Source: a virus
Length of the DNA stretch: 38,782 bases
Virus record (IMG/VR): IMGVR_UViG_3300032087_001743
Coordinates: 1-38,782 of that record
Direction: 5' to 3' (one strand)
In this document: positions 15,022 through 23,192 of the stretch, piece by piece
Numbering within the stretch: the first letter of the stretch is position 1
How the letters are laid out: each line of letters opens with the position of its first letter
Program-made: the position numbers and the translations under genes
Notes under the pieces: model-generated
Databases searched by the model: none
Seen by the model: only the letters and a program-made list of their open reading frames with translations
Told to the model about the DNA's origin: nothing

Positions 15022-15077
15022 TTATTCTTCTTCATAAAAGAACAACTTAGTTATTCTTTCTAAACTCTAAAAGAACA
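15022..15077 (+). repeat. Imperfect direct repeat in the capsid/connector gap
   Basis: Copy 1 (15022-15044) begins TTATTCTTCTTC and ends AAAAGAACA. Copy 2 (15051-15077) begins TTATTCTTTCTA and ends AAAAGAACA. The first copy is also nearly self-complementary (GTTATTCTT with AAGAACAAC, one mismatch). They fill most of the 131-base gap between the capsid gene and the gene at 15084, and could be promoter-operator repeats or processing sites. No standard promoter is evident. Confidence 0.45.
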
Positions 15078-15083
15078 TTAATC

Positions 15084-15890
15084 ATGCGTAAAATTTATAT
15101 CCGCAGAAAAGAAGTCCTGAATCACTTACCTAAAGAAGTACGTGCAGGCGCAAAAATTAGTATTGGAAGTATCTATGTCGGAAGACAGCCTCTACGAGGT
15201 ATAGAAGGAGAAGAAGCCCACAAGCTCTTGTCTGGTATATTAGATGTTCCGCCCGGACATGCAGACTGGCCCAAACAAGAAAAAGATTTCTGGGCAAGTA
15301 TGACTGTCAAAGTCCCATTCGAAGGAGTGGAACTTGATATCAGTACTGATGAGGACGGTAATCCAAGTAATATAATGGATTACATTACTTATAAGTGGTG
15401 CATGAAACATAGACAAGTAGCTGAGTCTGAAACTCAAATGAAAGCAGACGCAACAAAAAAGTTCTATCTCTATGACCCACAAAAAGATTTGCTCAAGCGT
15501 AATGCTCAAGTAAAACTTAGAAAAGATGCAGATAAAGAGTTTATCAAAGTAAGCTCTGATACTGACAAGATGCGCAGGCTGCTTCGTGTATTGTCTAAAG
15601 GATCTCAACCAGAAAAACTCACTGCCATGGAGGTTGAGAACCAGTTGTACAACATTAAGAATGACAAACCAAGTCAGTTCCTAAAGTTTAGTACAGACAA
15701 ACACCTTGATGTTCGCGCCGAGCTTGAACAAATGATTGAGCTGGGAGTGCTTCGAACCATTGGTAATCAAATCATCTACGGAGATGAAACTATTGGGGAG
15801 AACATTACCGATACTATTGTATATTTCAACAACAAAAAGAACTCGGGGCAAGTAAACGCCATGCGAGCACAACTTAAAGAACTTAAATGA
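15084..15890 (+). CDS. Virion structural protein following the capsid gene
   Basis: A 268-residue soluble protein starting MRKIYIRRKEVLNHLPKEVR. It includes FWASMTVKVPFEGVELDIS (about 69-87) and a helical C-terminal half (AMEVENQLYNIKNDKPSQFL). In crAss-like phages a protein of this size and start follows the capsid gene and is found in virions, though I know no confirmed role. A head-tail joining or capsid-associated function is likely from the position between capsid and connector genes. It overlaps the next gene by 4 bases. I see no enzymatic motif. Confidence 0.55.
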   Translation: MRKIYIRRKEVLNHLPKEVRAGAKISIGSIYVGRQPLRGIEGEEAHKLLSGILDVPPGHADWPKQEKDFWASMTVKVPFEGVELDISTDEDGNPSNIMDYITYKWCMKHRQVAESETQMKADATKKFYLYDPQKDLLKRNAQVKLRKDADKEFIKVSSDTDKMRRLLRVLSKGSQPEKLTAMEVENQLYNIKNDKPSQFLKFSTDKHLDVRAELEQMIELGVLRTIGNQIIYGDETIGENITDTIVYFNNKKNSGQVNAMRAQLKELK

Positions 15891-17224
15891 CAATAGAAGA
15901 GATGCATATTGCTGTCAACCTGGGGGTGCAAAAGATTGCATCTTTCCAGGTTGACAATCTCTTACCACAAGAGATTGACCACGAACTTAATGATGCAATG
16001 GAGTCATTCATTAAGCAACGCTACACCCCTATGGGTAATAAATACCAAAGGGGGTTTGAACAATCTCAAAAAAGAATTGATGACCTGCGAGCACTAGTAG
16101 TAGACAGCAGAACTAAGTGCTTCTACGCAGGGGAATCTATCACTGGTTATAAGATTGATAGAGCTCCACTTCCTATGGACTATATGTTCCTAGTTAGTGC
16201 AATTGCTGATAACTACCAGGCTTGTAACGACGTTATTGAGTGGAAATTTGGAGAAGACCAACAATTCAGATACAAACAGTGGGACATTAGAATGACCCCT
16301 CCTGCTGGAGCTGAAGGGTATAAACTTGGGGTATTAAAATTTGGTGATACAGTTTTGATTGCATCTGCAACCCAGAACGCAATTATAGGAGAGGGTCTTA
16401 CAAGAAGATATCTTGCAAACTGGTACAACTTCATACAAACACCAACAGCGCCTCCTCCAGAAGAATCTTATACTGGTGAAGGACTAATTCAATCTGGTGT
16501 AGACACTCCCTTTTTAGAACAAGTAGTTGTTGTAGATTCTGATCCCTACTGGAGAAAGAACGTCGGAGATAACAGCAGTGCACTTGGGAGTGATGGAGAA
16601 GATCCTTCGCAAGAGCAGTATGATTTATACATGCTTCAAGGATCAGAAAGAACCCCAACTATGCATCATAATGTAGTAAAGATATTAATTGGGCATGCTG
16701 CAGTGCTAGCTCTTACTGGAAGTCATAGTCCTTCACTCACCGCTGTTTGGTATAATCCAATAGACGGGTCTACTGTAAATCAAACTATTCCATGCGGAAC
16801 ACCTTCTCAGCTGGAATCTTCATACGCATCAGGAAAAACTAAAAGAGATGTAAAGTTCAGAGCATACAATGAAGATGCAGACGTTCCAGGAGTAAGAAGT
16901 AGAGACCGAATGTGGTTTGTACAACATGACGACTTATATGCACTGTTTTCTGACCCGTTTAATACGACGTCTTACGACAAGATTAAATACACAATACAAG
17001 AAAACTTTATCGACGTACATAGTGACGAAACTTTTTTCACTACATTTGTTGATGTTAAATATATTAGGCACCCTAAGCGTATGGACAAAGGTCTAGGCAT
17101 AGGGTGTGAATTGCCAGAGCACACTCACAGCGAGATTGTTGAGATGGCAATACAAAGCATACTAGAGGCCATTTCTGACCCGAGGTATAACACACAAACC
17201 AGGGAAGTCCTGGGGAGTGAATAA
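15887..17224 (+). CDS. Head-tail connector (ring/neck) protein, crAss-like type
   Basis: A 445-residue protein. The N-terminus (LGVQKIASFQVDNLLPQEID and ESFIKQRY, about 12-45) followed by GFEQSQKRIDDLRALVVDS and the C-terminus (GIGCELPEHTHSEIVEMAIQ, ISDPRYNTQ) are characteristic of a family I know from crAss-like and other Bacteroidetes phages, where it forms part of the portal-proximal tail ring. The middle (about 185-320) is a less conserved insertion (TPTAPPPEESY...). It would bridge portal and tail. It is translationally coupled to the gene upstream by an ATGA overlap. Confidence is good for virion protein, moderate for the exact ring. Confidence 0.65.
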   Translation: MTIEEMHIAVNLGVQKIASFQVDNLLPQEIDHELNDAMESFIKQRYTPMGNKYQRGFEQSQKRIDDLRALVVDSRTKCFYAGESITGYKIDRAPLPMDYMFLVSAIADNYQACNDVIEWKFGEDQQFRYKQWDIRMTPPAGAEGYKLGVLKFGDTVLIASATQNAIIGEGLTRRYLANWYNFIQTPTAPPPEESYTGEGLIQSGVDTPFLEQVVVVDSDPYWRKNVGDNSSALGSDGEDPSQEQYDLYMLQGSERTPTMHHNVVKILIGHAAVLALTGSHSPSLTAVWYNPIDGSTVNQTIPCGTPSQLESSYASGKTKRDVKFRAYNEDADVPGVRSRDRMWFVQHDDLYALFSDPFNTTSYDKIKYTIQENFIDVHSDETFFTTFVDVKYIRHPKRMDKGLGIGCELPEHTHSEIVEMAIQSILEAISDPRYNTQTREVLGSE

Positions 17225-17257
17225 ATATGATGTTTAATCCCAAAAAATAAAATTAAA

Positions 17258-18307
17258 ATGGGAACTAATCTTTCACAGGTATTCGTTTCAGATGCATTGT
17301 CTGCATTGAGCGGTACTACTTTTAATTCTTCCGGCGATGCTGCAGATGATGTGGGTGTATGGAAGTTGGATGCAACTGCAGGCTACATGTCTACAGCATT
17401 GTTTCAAGCAAGCTTTGATACTGAAGCAGAAGTTGCTGCTGATGACTCTGCAGCTTTGACTACAGTTAACAACCCTCTGTGGTTGGTAAACGATATTCAA
17501 ATCGTGCAGAGAGCTTCGCCTAACTTCATTGCATCTCCATTGATCAGCACTCGCAACATCAAGAGCATTAAGTACCAAAACCACACTGGATCTACGATGC
17601 ATGCTGGTACTGTTACTTTTGCTTCTGATGACGCTGGAGATGACTGCAATGTAAAAATCATTGTACGTTCAATCCCAACTGATTACTTGAACTTCGGTAA
17701 TGAGAACACTGCAATTGCAGACTTCTCTAACGAAGGTTACCGCTTCCCAGTAAGTGTTAGCCGTGCAGGACAGTTGTTGAACATTGGAGCAACAGGATCT
17801 GATGCATCTGCTGCAGGTGATGACTTGGTAGCTAACATTGAAGGTAACGCTGTGTTGAATGCTATGTTGAATGTTTCTAACTCTAGTGGAACAGTAACAT
17901 TGACTGCACGTCACCCAGGATTCATCTTCGACTTGTACGCATACAACAACACTGACTCTACTGAGCCTGCTGTATCTAATGGCACTGCAAAGTTTGATGC
18001 AGGTGTTGGTAATGACTGGCAAGTAGTTGGTGATGAAATGCGTTGCAGAAGCCGTTACGGTAACTTCAACAGAATGTACTTCCCACAAGCTCAGACTACG
18101 TTTGGACAGAATGGTTCTGCGTATGATAAGGTTGTTATTGAGTACGCACACAACTGGCCATCATCTACAGGTATTGCACCTGCAGGCGAGTTGAACCAAG
18201 CTGTGATCTACTTCACAAATGCTGGAACTGATCCAGGCACTACAGGTAGTGAGTTCGCAACCTTGTTCGGATTTACAGACGGAACCGACATCGAGTACCG
18301 TTGGTAA
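17258..18307 (+). CDS. Abundant virion protein of unknown identity
   Basis: A 349-residue Ala/Asn/Asp/Thr-rich, probably beta-rich protein without cysteine-rich or enzymatic motifs (MGTNLSQVFVSDALSALSGT; ends DGTDIEYRW). Its codon use resembles the capsid gene (about 8 of 11 Arg codons CGT/CGC by eye; TTG and GGT frequent) and differs from the flanking genes. It is followed at once by a clear intrinsic terminator (18328-18357). Both features point to a high-copy virion component. Candidates are a capsid decoration or head-fibre protein, or a major tail protein if the virion is not a podovirus. I do not recognise the family. Confidence 0.6.
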   Translation: MGTNLSQVFVSDALSALSGTTFNSSGDAADDVGVWKLDATAGYMSTALFQASFDTEAEVAADDSAALTTVNNPLWLVNDIQIVQRASPNFIASPLISTRNIKSIKYQNHTGSTMHAGTVTFASDDAGDDCNVKIIVRSIPTDYLNFGNENTAIADFSNEGYRFPVSVSRAGQLLNIGATGSDASAAGDDLVANIEGNAVLNAMLNVSNSSGTVTLTARHPGFIFDLYAYNNTDSTEPAVSNGTAKFDAGVGNDWQVVGDEMRCRSRYGNFNRMYFPQAQTTFGQNGSAYDKVVIEYAHNWPSSTGIAPAGELNQAVIYFTNAGTDPGTTGSEFATLFGFTDGTDIEYRW

Positions 18308-18327
18308 TAAGACTGTTTAATAAAATG

Positions 18328-18357
18328 GGGGCAGGAATTGGCCTGTCCCTATTTTTT
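18328..18357 (+). terminator. Rho-independent terminator
   Basis: GGGGCAGG (18328-18335), loop AATTGG, CCTGTCCC (18342-18349) with one G-U pair, followed by TATTTTTT. It lies 21 bases after the stop of the abundant virion protein and has the standard stem plus T-tract form. Confidence 0.85.
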
Positions 18358-18370
18358 AATTTTTAATCAC

Positions 18371-18955
18371 ATGGCATCAGCAGAAGACGTACGGATCCTA
18401 AACGTATCCACAAATTGTAAAACTGTAACCGGGAGAATAGAGAACGGGCACATTGATATGTTTGGGAGTGCTATTTCAGATGTCAGTGCCATCCTTAAAG
18501 TATATGTATACGATCAAAGTAAAACCGTTCAGATATACCTATCAGGATCTGACCTAACTGTCGCAGACGGAGTCTTAACATTTACTGCAACATCAACCAC
18601 TCAGTTTACAGGAGTTATCTCAGTAGAGCTGCATGATGCAACGACACTAGACTACGACATAGATGGCGACGGAGTTAACAATGAGAGTGCAGCAGATACC
18701 ACACTGATGGAAACAGTGTACACAGTGGCTCCTTGTAAAATAAACTGCTGCATTGCCAAGCTTGTTGATGCAGCGATAGAATGTCACTGCAAGTGTGACA
18801 AATGTAAAGAAGACTTGCTACGAGCAGAGAAGATACTTTTAATGTTGCAGGGTGCAACTTTTGCTGCAGAACAAGAAAGTAACTATGACCATGCAGTAAA
18901 CATGTATAACAAGGCAAACACTCTATGTACTGAGGTTTGCGCATGTGGATGCTAA
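18371..18955 (+). CDS. Cys-rich virion-associated protein with an N-terminal beta domain
   Basis: A 194-residue protein. I chose the ATG at 18371 (MASAEDVRILNVSTN); the longer frame would begin inside the upstream terminator. Residues 1-95 look like a beta-sandwich (VYVYDQSKTVQIYLSGSDLT). A DYDIDGDGVNNESA loop near 94-107 resembles a calcium loop. The C-terminal part has eleven cysteines: C122, C126, C127, C138, C140, C142, C145, C186, C190, C192 and C194, separated by a helical hairpin (LRAEKILLMLQGATFAAEQE). I have seen similar C-termini in marine and Bacteroidetes phages but no assigned role. Disulfides or metal could stabilise it. The stop overlaps the next ATG (TAATG). Confidence 0.6.
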   Translation: MASAEDVRILNVSTNCKTVTGRIENGHIDMFGSAISDVSAILKVYVYDQSKTVQIYLSGSDLTVADGVLTFTATSTTQFTGVISVELHDATTLDYDIDGDGVNNESAADTTLMETVYTVAPCKINCCIAKLVDAAIECHCKCDKCKEDLLRAEKILLMLQGATFAAEQESNYDHAVNMYNKANTLCTEVCACGC

Positions 18956-19380
18956 TGTCTGTAAGAAGTTACACCAATAACCAAGAAATTGTCGACAAGA
19001 TTGAAGCACTAAGAACGTGCATAGCTCGTCGTCACCACGCCTTCTATAAAAAAATGCATGGAGGGTTAGAATGTTCTACTGTCGAGAACGTAAAACTTAC
19101 TCTTATTGCGCACCTCCTAATAGACTATCAAAAGAACGGGGAGGACGACAATACCAAAGATTGCTTGCAGGCCACAGAATCTGACAGAAAAGGCTGGAAG
19201 ATACTTAACGTATTTCTAGACTTTGTATCAAGAGAGTGCAGAGACTGTTTCCCAACAGAAACTGACTATTCTTCTGGAGATCAAGGAACCCCAACGCCAG
19301 CAACAAATATTAACTTTATTACCACATCTTCAGGAGACCAGCTCACTGATCAAGGTGGAAATCCCATTATAACAAACTAA
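18955..19380 (+). CDS. Small hypothetical protein paired with the Cys-rich protein
   Basis: A 141-residue protein starting MSVRSYTNNQEIVDKIEALR at the TAATG overlap; earlier in-frame ATGs (from 18937) lie inside the previous gene. It is helical with dispersed Cys (RTCIARRHHAFYKKM, ECSTVENVK, TKDCLQATE, SRECRDCF) and a Thr/Ser-rich tail ending GGNPIITN, which resembles linker sequence of virion proteins. Function unknown. Co-occurrence and coupling with the Cys-rich gene suggest that the two proteins act together. Confidence 0.55.
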   Translation: MSVRSYTNNQEIVDKIEALRTCIARRHHAFYKKMHGGLECSTVENVKLTLIAHLLIDYQKNGEDDNTKDCLQATESDRKGWKILNVFLDFVSRECRDCFPTETDYSSGDQGTPTPATNINFITTSSGDQLTDQGGNPIITN

Positions 19381-19384
19381 GAAA

Positions 19385-20386
19385 ATGGCTAACGTAACTC
19401 TAGACGATTTATCAACTACACTGCTTGCAGACGTAACTAGCGCGCATTATCTGCTTATAGATAACGCTACTACTACAACTAGAGTAGCTGCATTGTCAGG
19501 TCTAATACAATCTATCTCAACATTAGGAGCAGCAGGTGCTTCTGTAGTTAAGAGCCACGCTCTTGGGGTGCTTTATCAAAGAGACATTATAGGAGGTACT
19601 GGAATTACTGTAACAGAGAACACAAACGACCTTACTCTGTCTGTTACTCAGGGAGACATCAATATTAATAACCTTGCTGGGATAGCAAGCTTTGATCTGA
19701 GTGGGGCAGACAATACGTCTTCCCTGTTTCTTACCAGCGTAAACCTTGCATCTGATGTTACCGGAACCCTCCCAATTGCAAATGGGGGAACGGGACTGAC
19801 AAGTCTTACAAATAACTCAGTTCTGCTTGGAGGAGCTAGCATTACAAGCGCAGTTCTTGATGCAGACAAAGAGATACTTGTAGGTACCTCTTCAGGACCA
19901 CAGATGAAAACGTTGACTGCAGGTAGTAATATTTCTATTACGCAAGACAACTCAGCTCACACAGTAACAGTAGCTTTCTCAAAGGGTAACTATATTGAGG
20001 AAAATGATAATGTAACTCTTGGAGACACAACAGTAGGAGCATTGACTGTTGCATCTATTGCCCCTACTAGCCGAGGTAGCGTTACGCAAGCAACATCTAT
20101 GTCAACCCCTGTAACAGTAGATGCCCCATCAGGAATTATTCAGCTGTACACAGGAACAATTGCAGCAGACAGTAACACACAATTTACTGTTAATAACACA
20201 AGTGTATCAGCAGGCTCTACAATACTTTTGTCAAAAGAATCACAGAGCACAAATGATGAAGATAATGGAATTCATATAAGCTTAGCTTCTGTATCTGACA
20301 ATAGCTTTGTAGTCAATATTACACATACAGGAAACGCACTTGCTGGTTCATGTGTAAGAAAAATCCATTTCTTAGTAGTCGGATAA
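19385..20386 (+). CDS. Fibre- or spike-like structural protein
   Basis: A 333-residue Thr/Ser/Gly/Asn-rich beta protein starting MANVTLDDLSTTLLADVTSA. It contains modules common in phage fibres and spikes: GGTGITVTENTNDLTLSVTQ (about 75-94), VTGTLPIANGGTGLTSLTNN (about 124-143) and LTAGSNISITQDN. The C-terminal about 110 residues look like a compact globular beta domain (QLYTGTIAADSNTQFTVNNT; ends HFLVVG). It probably forms trimers on the virion surface. Location outside the main fibre cluster (26316-32046) suggests a separate appendage such as a head fibre or collar spike. It begins 5 bases after the previous stop. Confidence 0.6.
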   Translation: MANVTLDDLSTTLLADVTSAHYLLIDNATTTTRVAALSGLIQSISTLGAAGASVVKSHALGVLYQRDIIGGTGITVTENTNDLTLSVTQGDININNLAGIASFDLSGADNTSSLFLTSVNLASDVTGTLPIANGGTGLTSLTNNSVLLGGASITSAVLDADKEILVGTSSGPQMKTLTAGSNISITQDNSAHTVTVAFSKGNYIEENDNVTLGDTTVGALTVASIAPTSRGSVTQATSMSTPVTVDAPSGIIQLYTGTIAADSNTQFTVNNTSVSAGSTILLSKESQSTNDEDNGIHISLASVSDNSFVVNITHTGNALAGSCVRKIHFLVVG

Positions 20387-20407
20387 TAACCAATCAAACC
20401 ATACACA

Positions 20408-20815
20408 ATGTTTAATCAAGTAAAAATGAAGGTGGCAGATGCCATTGAATTGTACAAAGGACTGGAAGCAGTCAAAAAACACAAAGGCGCACGATTCGCA
20501 GTAATTGTAGCCAAGAATGTAAAAGAACTGGAACAGGCTCTGCGTAAGTACGAGGAAACAGCAAAACCATCAGAAGAGTTCATTAGAGTATCTGGGGAAG
20601 CACACAGACTTGCAGAAGCAGAAGACGAAGAAGGACTGAAGAAATTAGAGGAAGATCATGCAGAGCTTATCGAACAAAGAAAGGCGCAGCTTGCTCAACT
20701 CGAACTACAGATGGGGGAAGAGATAGAATTGAATGTACAAACAATCAAAGAAGCTCAACTTCCAGATGACGTAACACCAGAAGAAATTGTTCCAATACTA
20801 CCGATACTAGTATGA
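20408..20815 (+). CDS. Helical coiled-coil hypothetical protein
   Basis: A 135-residue protein. After MFNQVKMKVADAIELYKGLE it is almost wholly charged and heptad-like (KELEQALRKYEETAKPSEEF; KKLEEDHAELIEQRKAQLAQ) and ends DDVTPEEIVPILPILV. Its length and helical character suit a chaperone or adaptor for a larger virion protein. I recall similar proteins in other Bacteroidetes phages without known function. The leader AAACCATACACAATG is one of several similar A/C-rich starts in this window. The stop overlaps the ATG of the phosphoesterase gene, so the two may be co-regulated. Confidence 0.6.
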   Translation: MFNQVKMKVADAIELYKGLEAVKKHKGARFAVIVAKNVKELEQALRKYEETAKPSEEFIRVSGEAHRLAEAEDEEGLKKLEEDHAELIEQRKAQLAQLELQMGEEIELNVQTIKEAQLPDDVTPEEIVPILPILV

Positions 20816-21948
20816 GATCTAAACAGGACATAAGAAAGTTTTTGCTCGAGAGGCCCGGGTACCTAAAGAAAGGTGCCTGGGTCTTAGCGCGTAGACTTGA
20901 TTGCTCTGTAAAAGATTGTCAGGAAGTATTGAAAGAGTTAAGGAACACAAATACATCAGAGAATAGACTTGATAGAGAAGACCTAGTTAAGACTTCTAGT
21001 CTGCAGAAATTCCTAAGCACACATGGAATTAATGAGGCGTCTGTATCAAGTGTAAAGTTTTGGCAAACAGCTACCGGGGATTTACGATACTCGATAGTTA
21101 CTAATGATGCCCCTAACCTAGAGGACATCAAGCAAGAGATAGAAGATTTTGCAGCGAACTACGCTCCAGTATATCCTGAACAGGATTACCCGGAGTGCGA
21201 AGACCCAATTGCATATGAGATATCTCTCCCAGATATACACTACGGTAAGTTAGTGGATATGCCACTACCATACGATTTTCAAGAGAAAGAATACATTACA
21301 GTTGTAGAAAACCTTGTAGCAAAAGCTGCAGGTTTAGAGATCGAAAGATTCATTCTCCCCATTGGGAACGACGGGTTAAACTCAGAGGGAATGAGAATGA
21401 CTACAACTAAAGGTACCCCACAACAGGACTATATGGACTGGAGAAAAAGCTTTAGGGGATACTGGAAGCTAATAGTTTACACCATTGACTATTTAAAGCA
21501 GATAGCACCCGTGGATGTTATAGTTGTCTCAGGCAACCACGATTACGAACGGATGTACTACGTAGGAGATGTGATTGCAGGGTGGTTCCGTAATGATCCT
21601 AACGTAAGCGTGGACAATAGTGACGACCCTAGGAAATATTACCAGTACGGTACAAACATGTTAATGTTTACCCACGGTGATAAAGAAAAGGCCCACAACA
21701 TTCCTTTGATAATGGCAACAGAACAACCAGAAATGTTTGCAGCTACATCTCACAGAGAAGCACACTGCGGGCACTTTCACAAAGAACAGGTCAATGAGTA
21801 TCGAGGAATCAAAGTCCGTTTCGTTCCTTCTATTTGCCCTAACGATTCATGGCACAAGCAAATGGGATACGACTCCAAACGAACAGGACAGGCTTATATA
21901 TGGAGTAAAGAGAGGGGAATGGAAGGATATAATCAGTACAATGTTTGA
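20812..21948 (+). CDS. Calcineurin-like metallophosphoesterase with N-terminal winged-helix-like region
   Basis: A 378-residue protein. Metal-binding motifs are in order: D141-x-H143 (LPDIHYG), G241-N-H-D244 (VVSGNHDYER), H288 (FTHGDKE) and GHFH (320-323, HCGHFHKEQ), with an intervening GNDGLNSEG near 182-190 as the GD-like site. This is the complete binuclear phosphoesterase signature. Residues about 1-50 (RKFLLERPGYLKKGAWVLAR, LDCSVKDCQEVLKELR) look like a winged-helix DNA-binding region. Substrate is unknown: DNA ends, nucleotides or a signalling nucleotide are possible. Its place amid virion genes is unusual, though I recall similar genes in other Bacteroidetes phages. Confidence 0.8.
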   Translation: MRSKQDIRKFLLERPGYLKKGAWVLARRLDCSVKDCQEVLKELRNTNTSENRLDREDLVKTSSLQKFLSTHGINEASVSSVKFWQTATGDLRYSIVTNDAPNLEDIKQEIEDFAANYAPVYPEQDYPECEDPIAYEISLPDIHYGKLVDMPLPYDFQEKEYITVVENLVAKAAGLEIERFILPIGNDGLNSEGMRMTTTKGTPQQDYMDWRKSFRGYWKLIVYTIDYLKQIAPVDVIVVSGNHDYERMYYVGDVIAGWFRNDPNVSVDNSDDPRKYYQYGTNMLMFTHGDKEKAHNIPLIMATEQPEMFAATSHREAHCGHFHKEQVNEYRGIKVRFVPSICPNDSWHKQMGYDSKRTGQAYIWSKERGMEGYNQYNV

Positions 21949-22249
21949 TGATCTGTCATATAACAATGATGAGTTTGACGACACTCTAGACGTCAACGAG
22001 GAGATTGAAATCCTTGGTGAAGCCTATGAGAATGCATATAAAATACTAACGGGAAAAGTTCAGGTAGAAGAGTTCTTACTAGAAAAAACAGATTCAGGTG
22101 ATATAGTCTTTCTCCCATTTGACCCAAAAGAACCAGAGACAATAGAATTAATTATAGAAGACGTAATAGCATACTTTGAAGAAGGTGAAGAGTACGAGAA
22201 GTGCTCAGAGCTTTTGAGCATAAAGAAGAAGTTCGATGACACTAAATGA
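21941..22249 (+). CDS. Small acidic hypothetical protein
   Basis: A 102-residue acidic protein starting MFDDLSYNNDEFDDTLDVNE. The start at 21941 overlaps the phosphoesterase stop by 8 bases; the frame is open further upstream but only inside that gene. Its C-terminal half alternates acidic and hydrophobic residues (ETIELIIEDVIAYFEEGEEY EKC) and is likely helical. No family recognised. Its acidity could mean a DNA-mimic or a partner of the basic proteins downstream; nothing proves this. It overlaps the next gene by 14 bases. Confidence 0.55.
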   Translation: MFDDLSYNNDEFDDTLDVNEEIEILGEAYENAYKILTGKVQVEEFLLEKTDSGDIVFLPFDPKEPETIELIIEDVIAYFEEGEEYEKCSELLSIKKKFDDTK

Positions 22250-22907
22250 GATTGCATATAACTTATTAAACCTGATGCGGGCTGGGCGTTCTCACAATGA
22301 TGAGAACATCTCCCTAGACCAAATCAAGTTTAACATTAAGCATTACCGTGCGATGTTTATTCGCAGGGACTTTATGCGTAATGGGCTTATTACAAGACAC
22401 CTGGAACAAGACTTAGGCTGTCTCGAGCTTGAGAAAGTAGATGCAAGTAAGTGTGGTGAGTGCGGTTTTAATATAGACTGCCCCGTTTGGAGAACAAAAA
22501 AGAAAATACCCCGCACTGTACGATTCAACTTTAGAGATGCAATTACACACGTAGGAGATGTTACTGGTCTTGGTCGTATCCCACTCATAGAGCCATATGA
22601 AGTACAGTGGCTTCCTTATGATAAGTACACGGCTAATAGACCAAAAGCATACATGATAGAAGACTACCTCTATGTGTACAATCCTAATGGTATGGAACTA
22701 GTAAATGTTCGTGGCGTATTTGAAGATCCGGAAGAACTCGCAGGACTTAAGAGCTGCGATCCAGTATGCTATGATGCAGACTCCCCATTCCCAATTCCAG
22801 CAGATATGATTAGTCAGATATCCGCAGGTCTAATAAATGGTGAACTTAAACTATTAGTTAGTACCTTAGTAGACGACGAAAACGACAGGCAACAAGACAG
22901 ACAATAA
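22236..22907 (+). CDS. Neck/tail structural protein, crAss-like type
   Basis: A 223-residue protein starting MTLNEIAYNLLNLMRAGRSH. Near residues 62-82 there is a Cys cluster (C62, C73-x2-C76, C82) that could bind a metal. Later segments VGDVTGLGRIPLIEPYEVQW and PFPIPADMISQISAGLINGE (about 183-202) resemble a structural protein family I associate with the connector region of crAss-like and flavobacterial phages. The C-terminus is disordered (DDENDRQQDRQ). A structural role near the portal or tail is likely but not certain. Confidence 0.55.
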   Translation: MTLNEIAYNLLNLMRAGRSHNDENISLDQIKFNIKHYRAMFIRRDFMRNGLITRHLEQDLGCLELEKVDASKCGECGFNIDCPVWRTKKKIPRTVRFNFRDAITHVGDVTGLGRIPLIEPYEVQWLPYDKYTANRPKAYMIEDYLYVYNPNGMELVNVRGVFEDPEELAGLKSCDPVCYDADSPFPIPADMISQISAGLINGELKLLVSTLVDDENDRQQDRQ

Positions 22908-22908
22908 G

Positions 22909-23187
22909 ATGGCTAAATCAGCAGCATGGACACGTAAAGAGGGCCAAAGCGCAAGCGGTGGACTTAACAGACGAGGGATAGCTTCTTACAGAAGAGCTAA
23001 CCCTGGAAGTAAACTGTCTATGGCTGTAACTGAAAAGAACCCCACTGGAAGAAAGAAAGCTCGAAGAAAGTCTTTCTGCTCCCGTATGTGCGGTATGAAA
23101 AAACGCAGAACCAGCTCAAAAACAGCAAATGACCCTAACTCTAGAATAAATAAGGCACTCCGTAAATGGAGATGCCGTTGTAGCTAA
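22909..23187 (+). CDS. DUF6321-like small basic protein
   Basis: A 92-residue strongly basic protein. KSAAWTRKEGQSASGGLNRR, then RKKARRKSFCSRMCGMKK and KALRKWRCRCS match a family I know as DUF6321, found in many phages including cyanophages. The pattern 'AAW.RKEG....GGLN..G..SY' followed by 'RRKSFC.RM.G' is diagnostic. Its function is not established as far as I know. Four cysteines (C57, C61, C89, C91) might bind zinc, and the charge suggests nucleic acid binding. The gene starts one base after the upstream stop. Confidence 0.75.
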   Translation: MAKSAAWTRKEGQSASGGLNRRGIASYRRANPGSKLSMAVTEKNPTGRKKARRKSFCSRMCGMKKRRTSSKTANDPNSRINKALRKWRCRCS

Positions 23188-23192
23188 CAACT

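Noticed and set aside
17669-18151. A 160-codon minus-strand frame opposite the abundant virion protein
   Set aside because: Antisense shadow; composition is Cys/Val/Thr-rich and unlike any protein family I know, and it has no separate promoter or leader.
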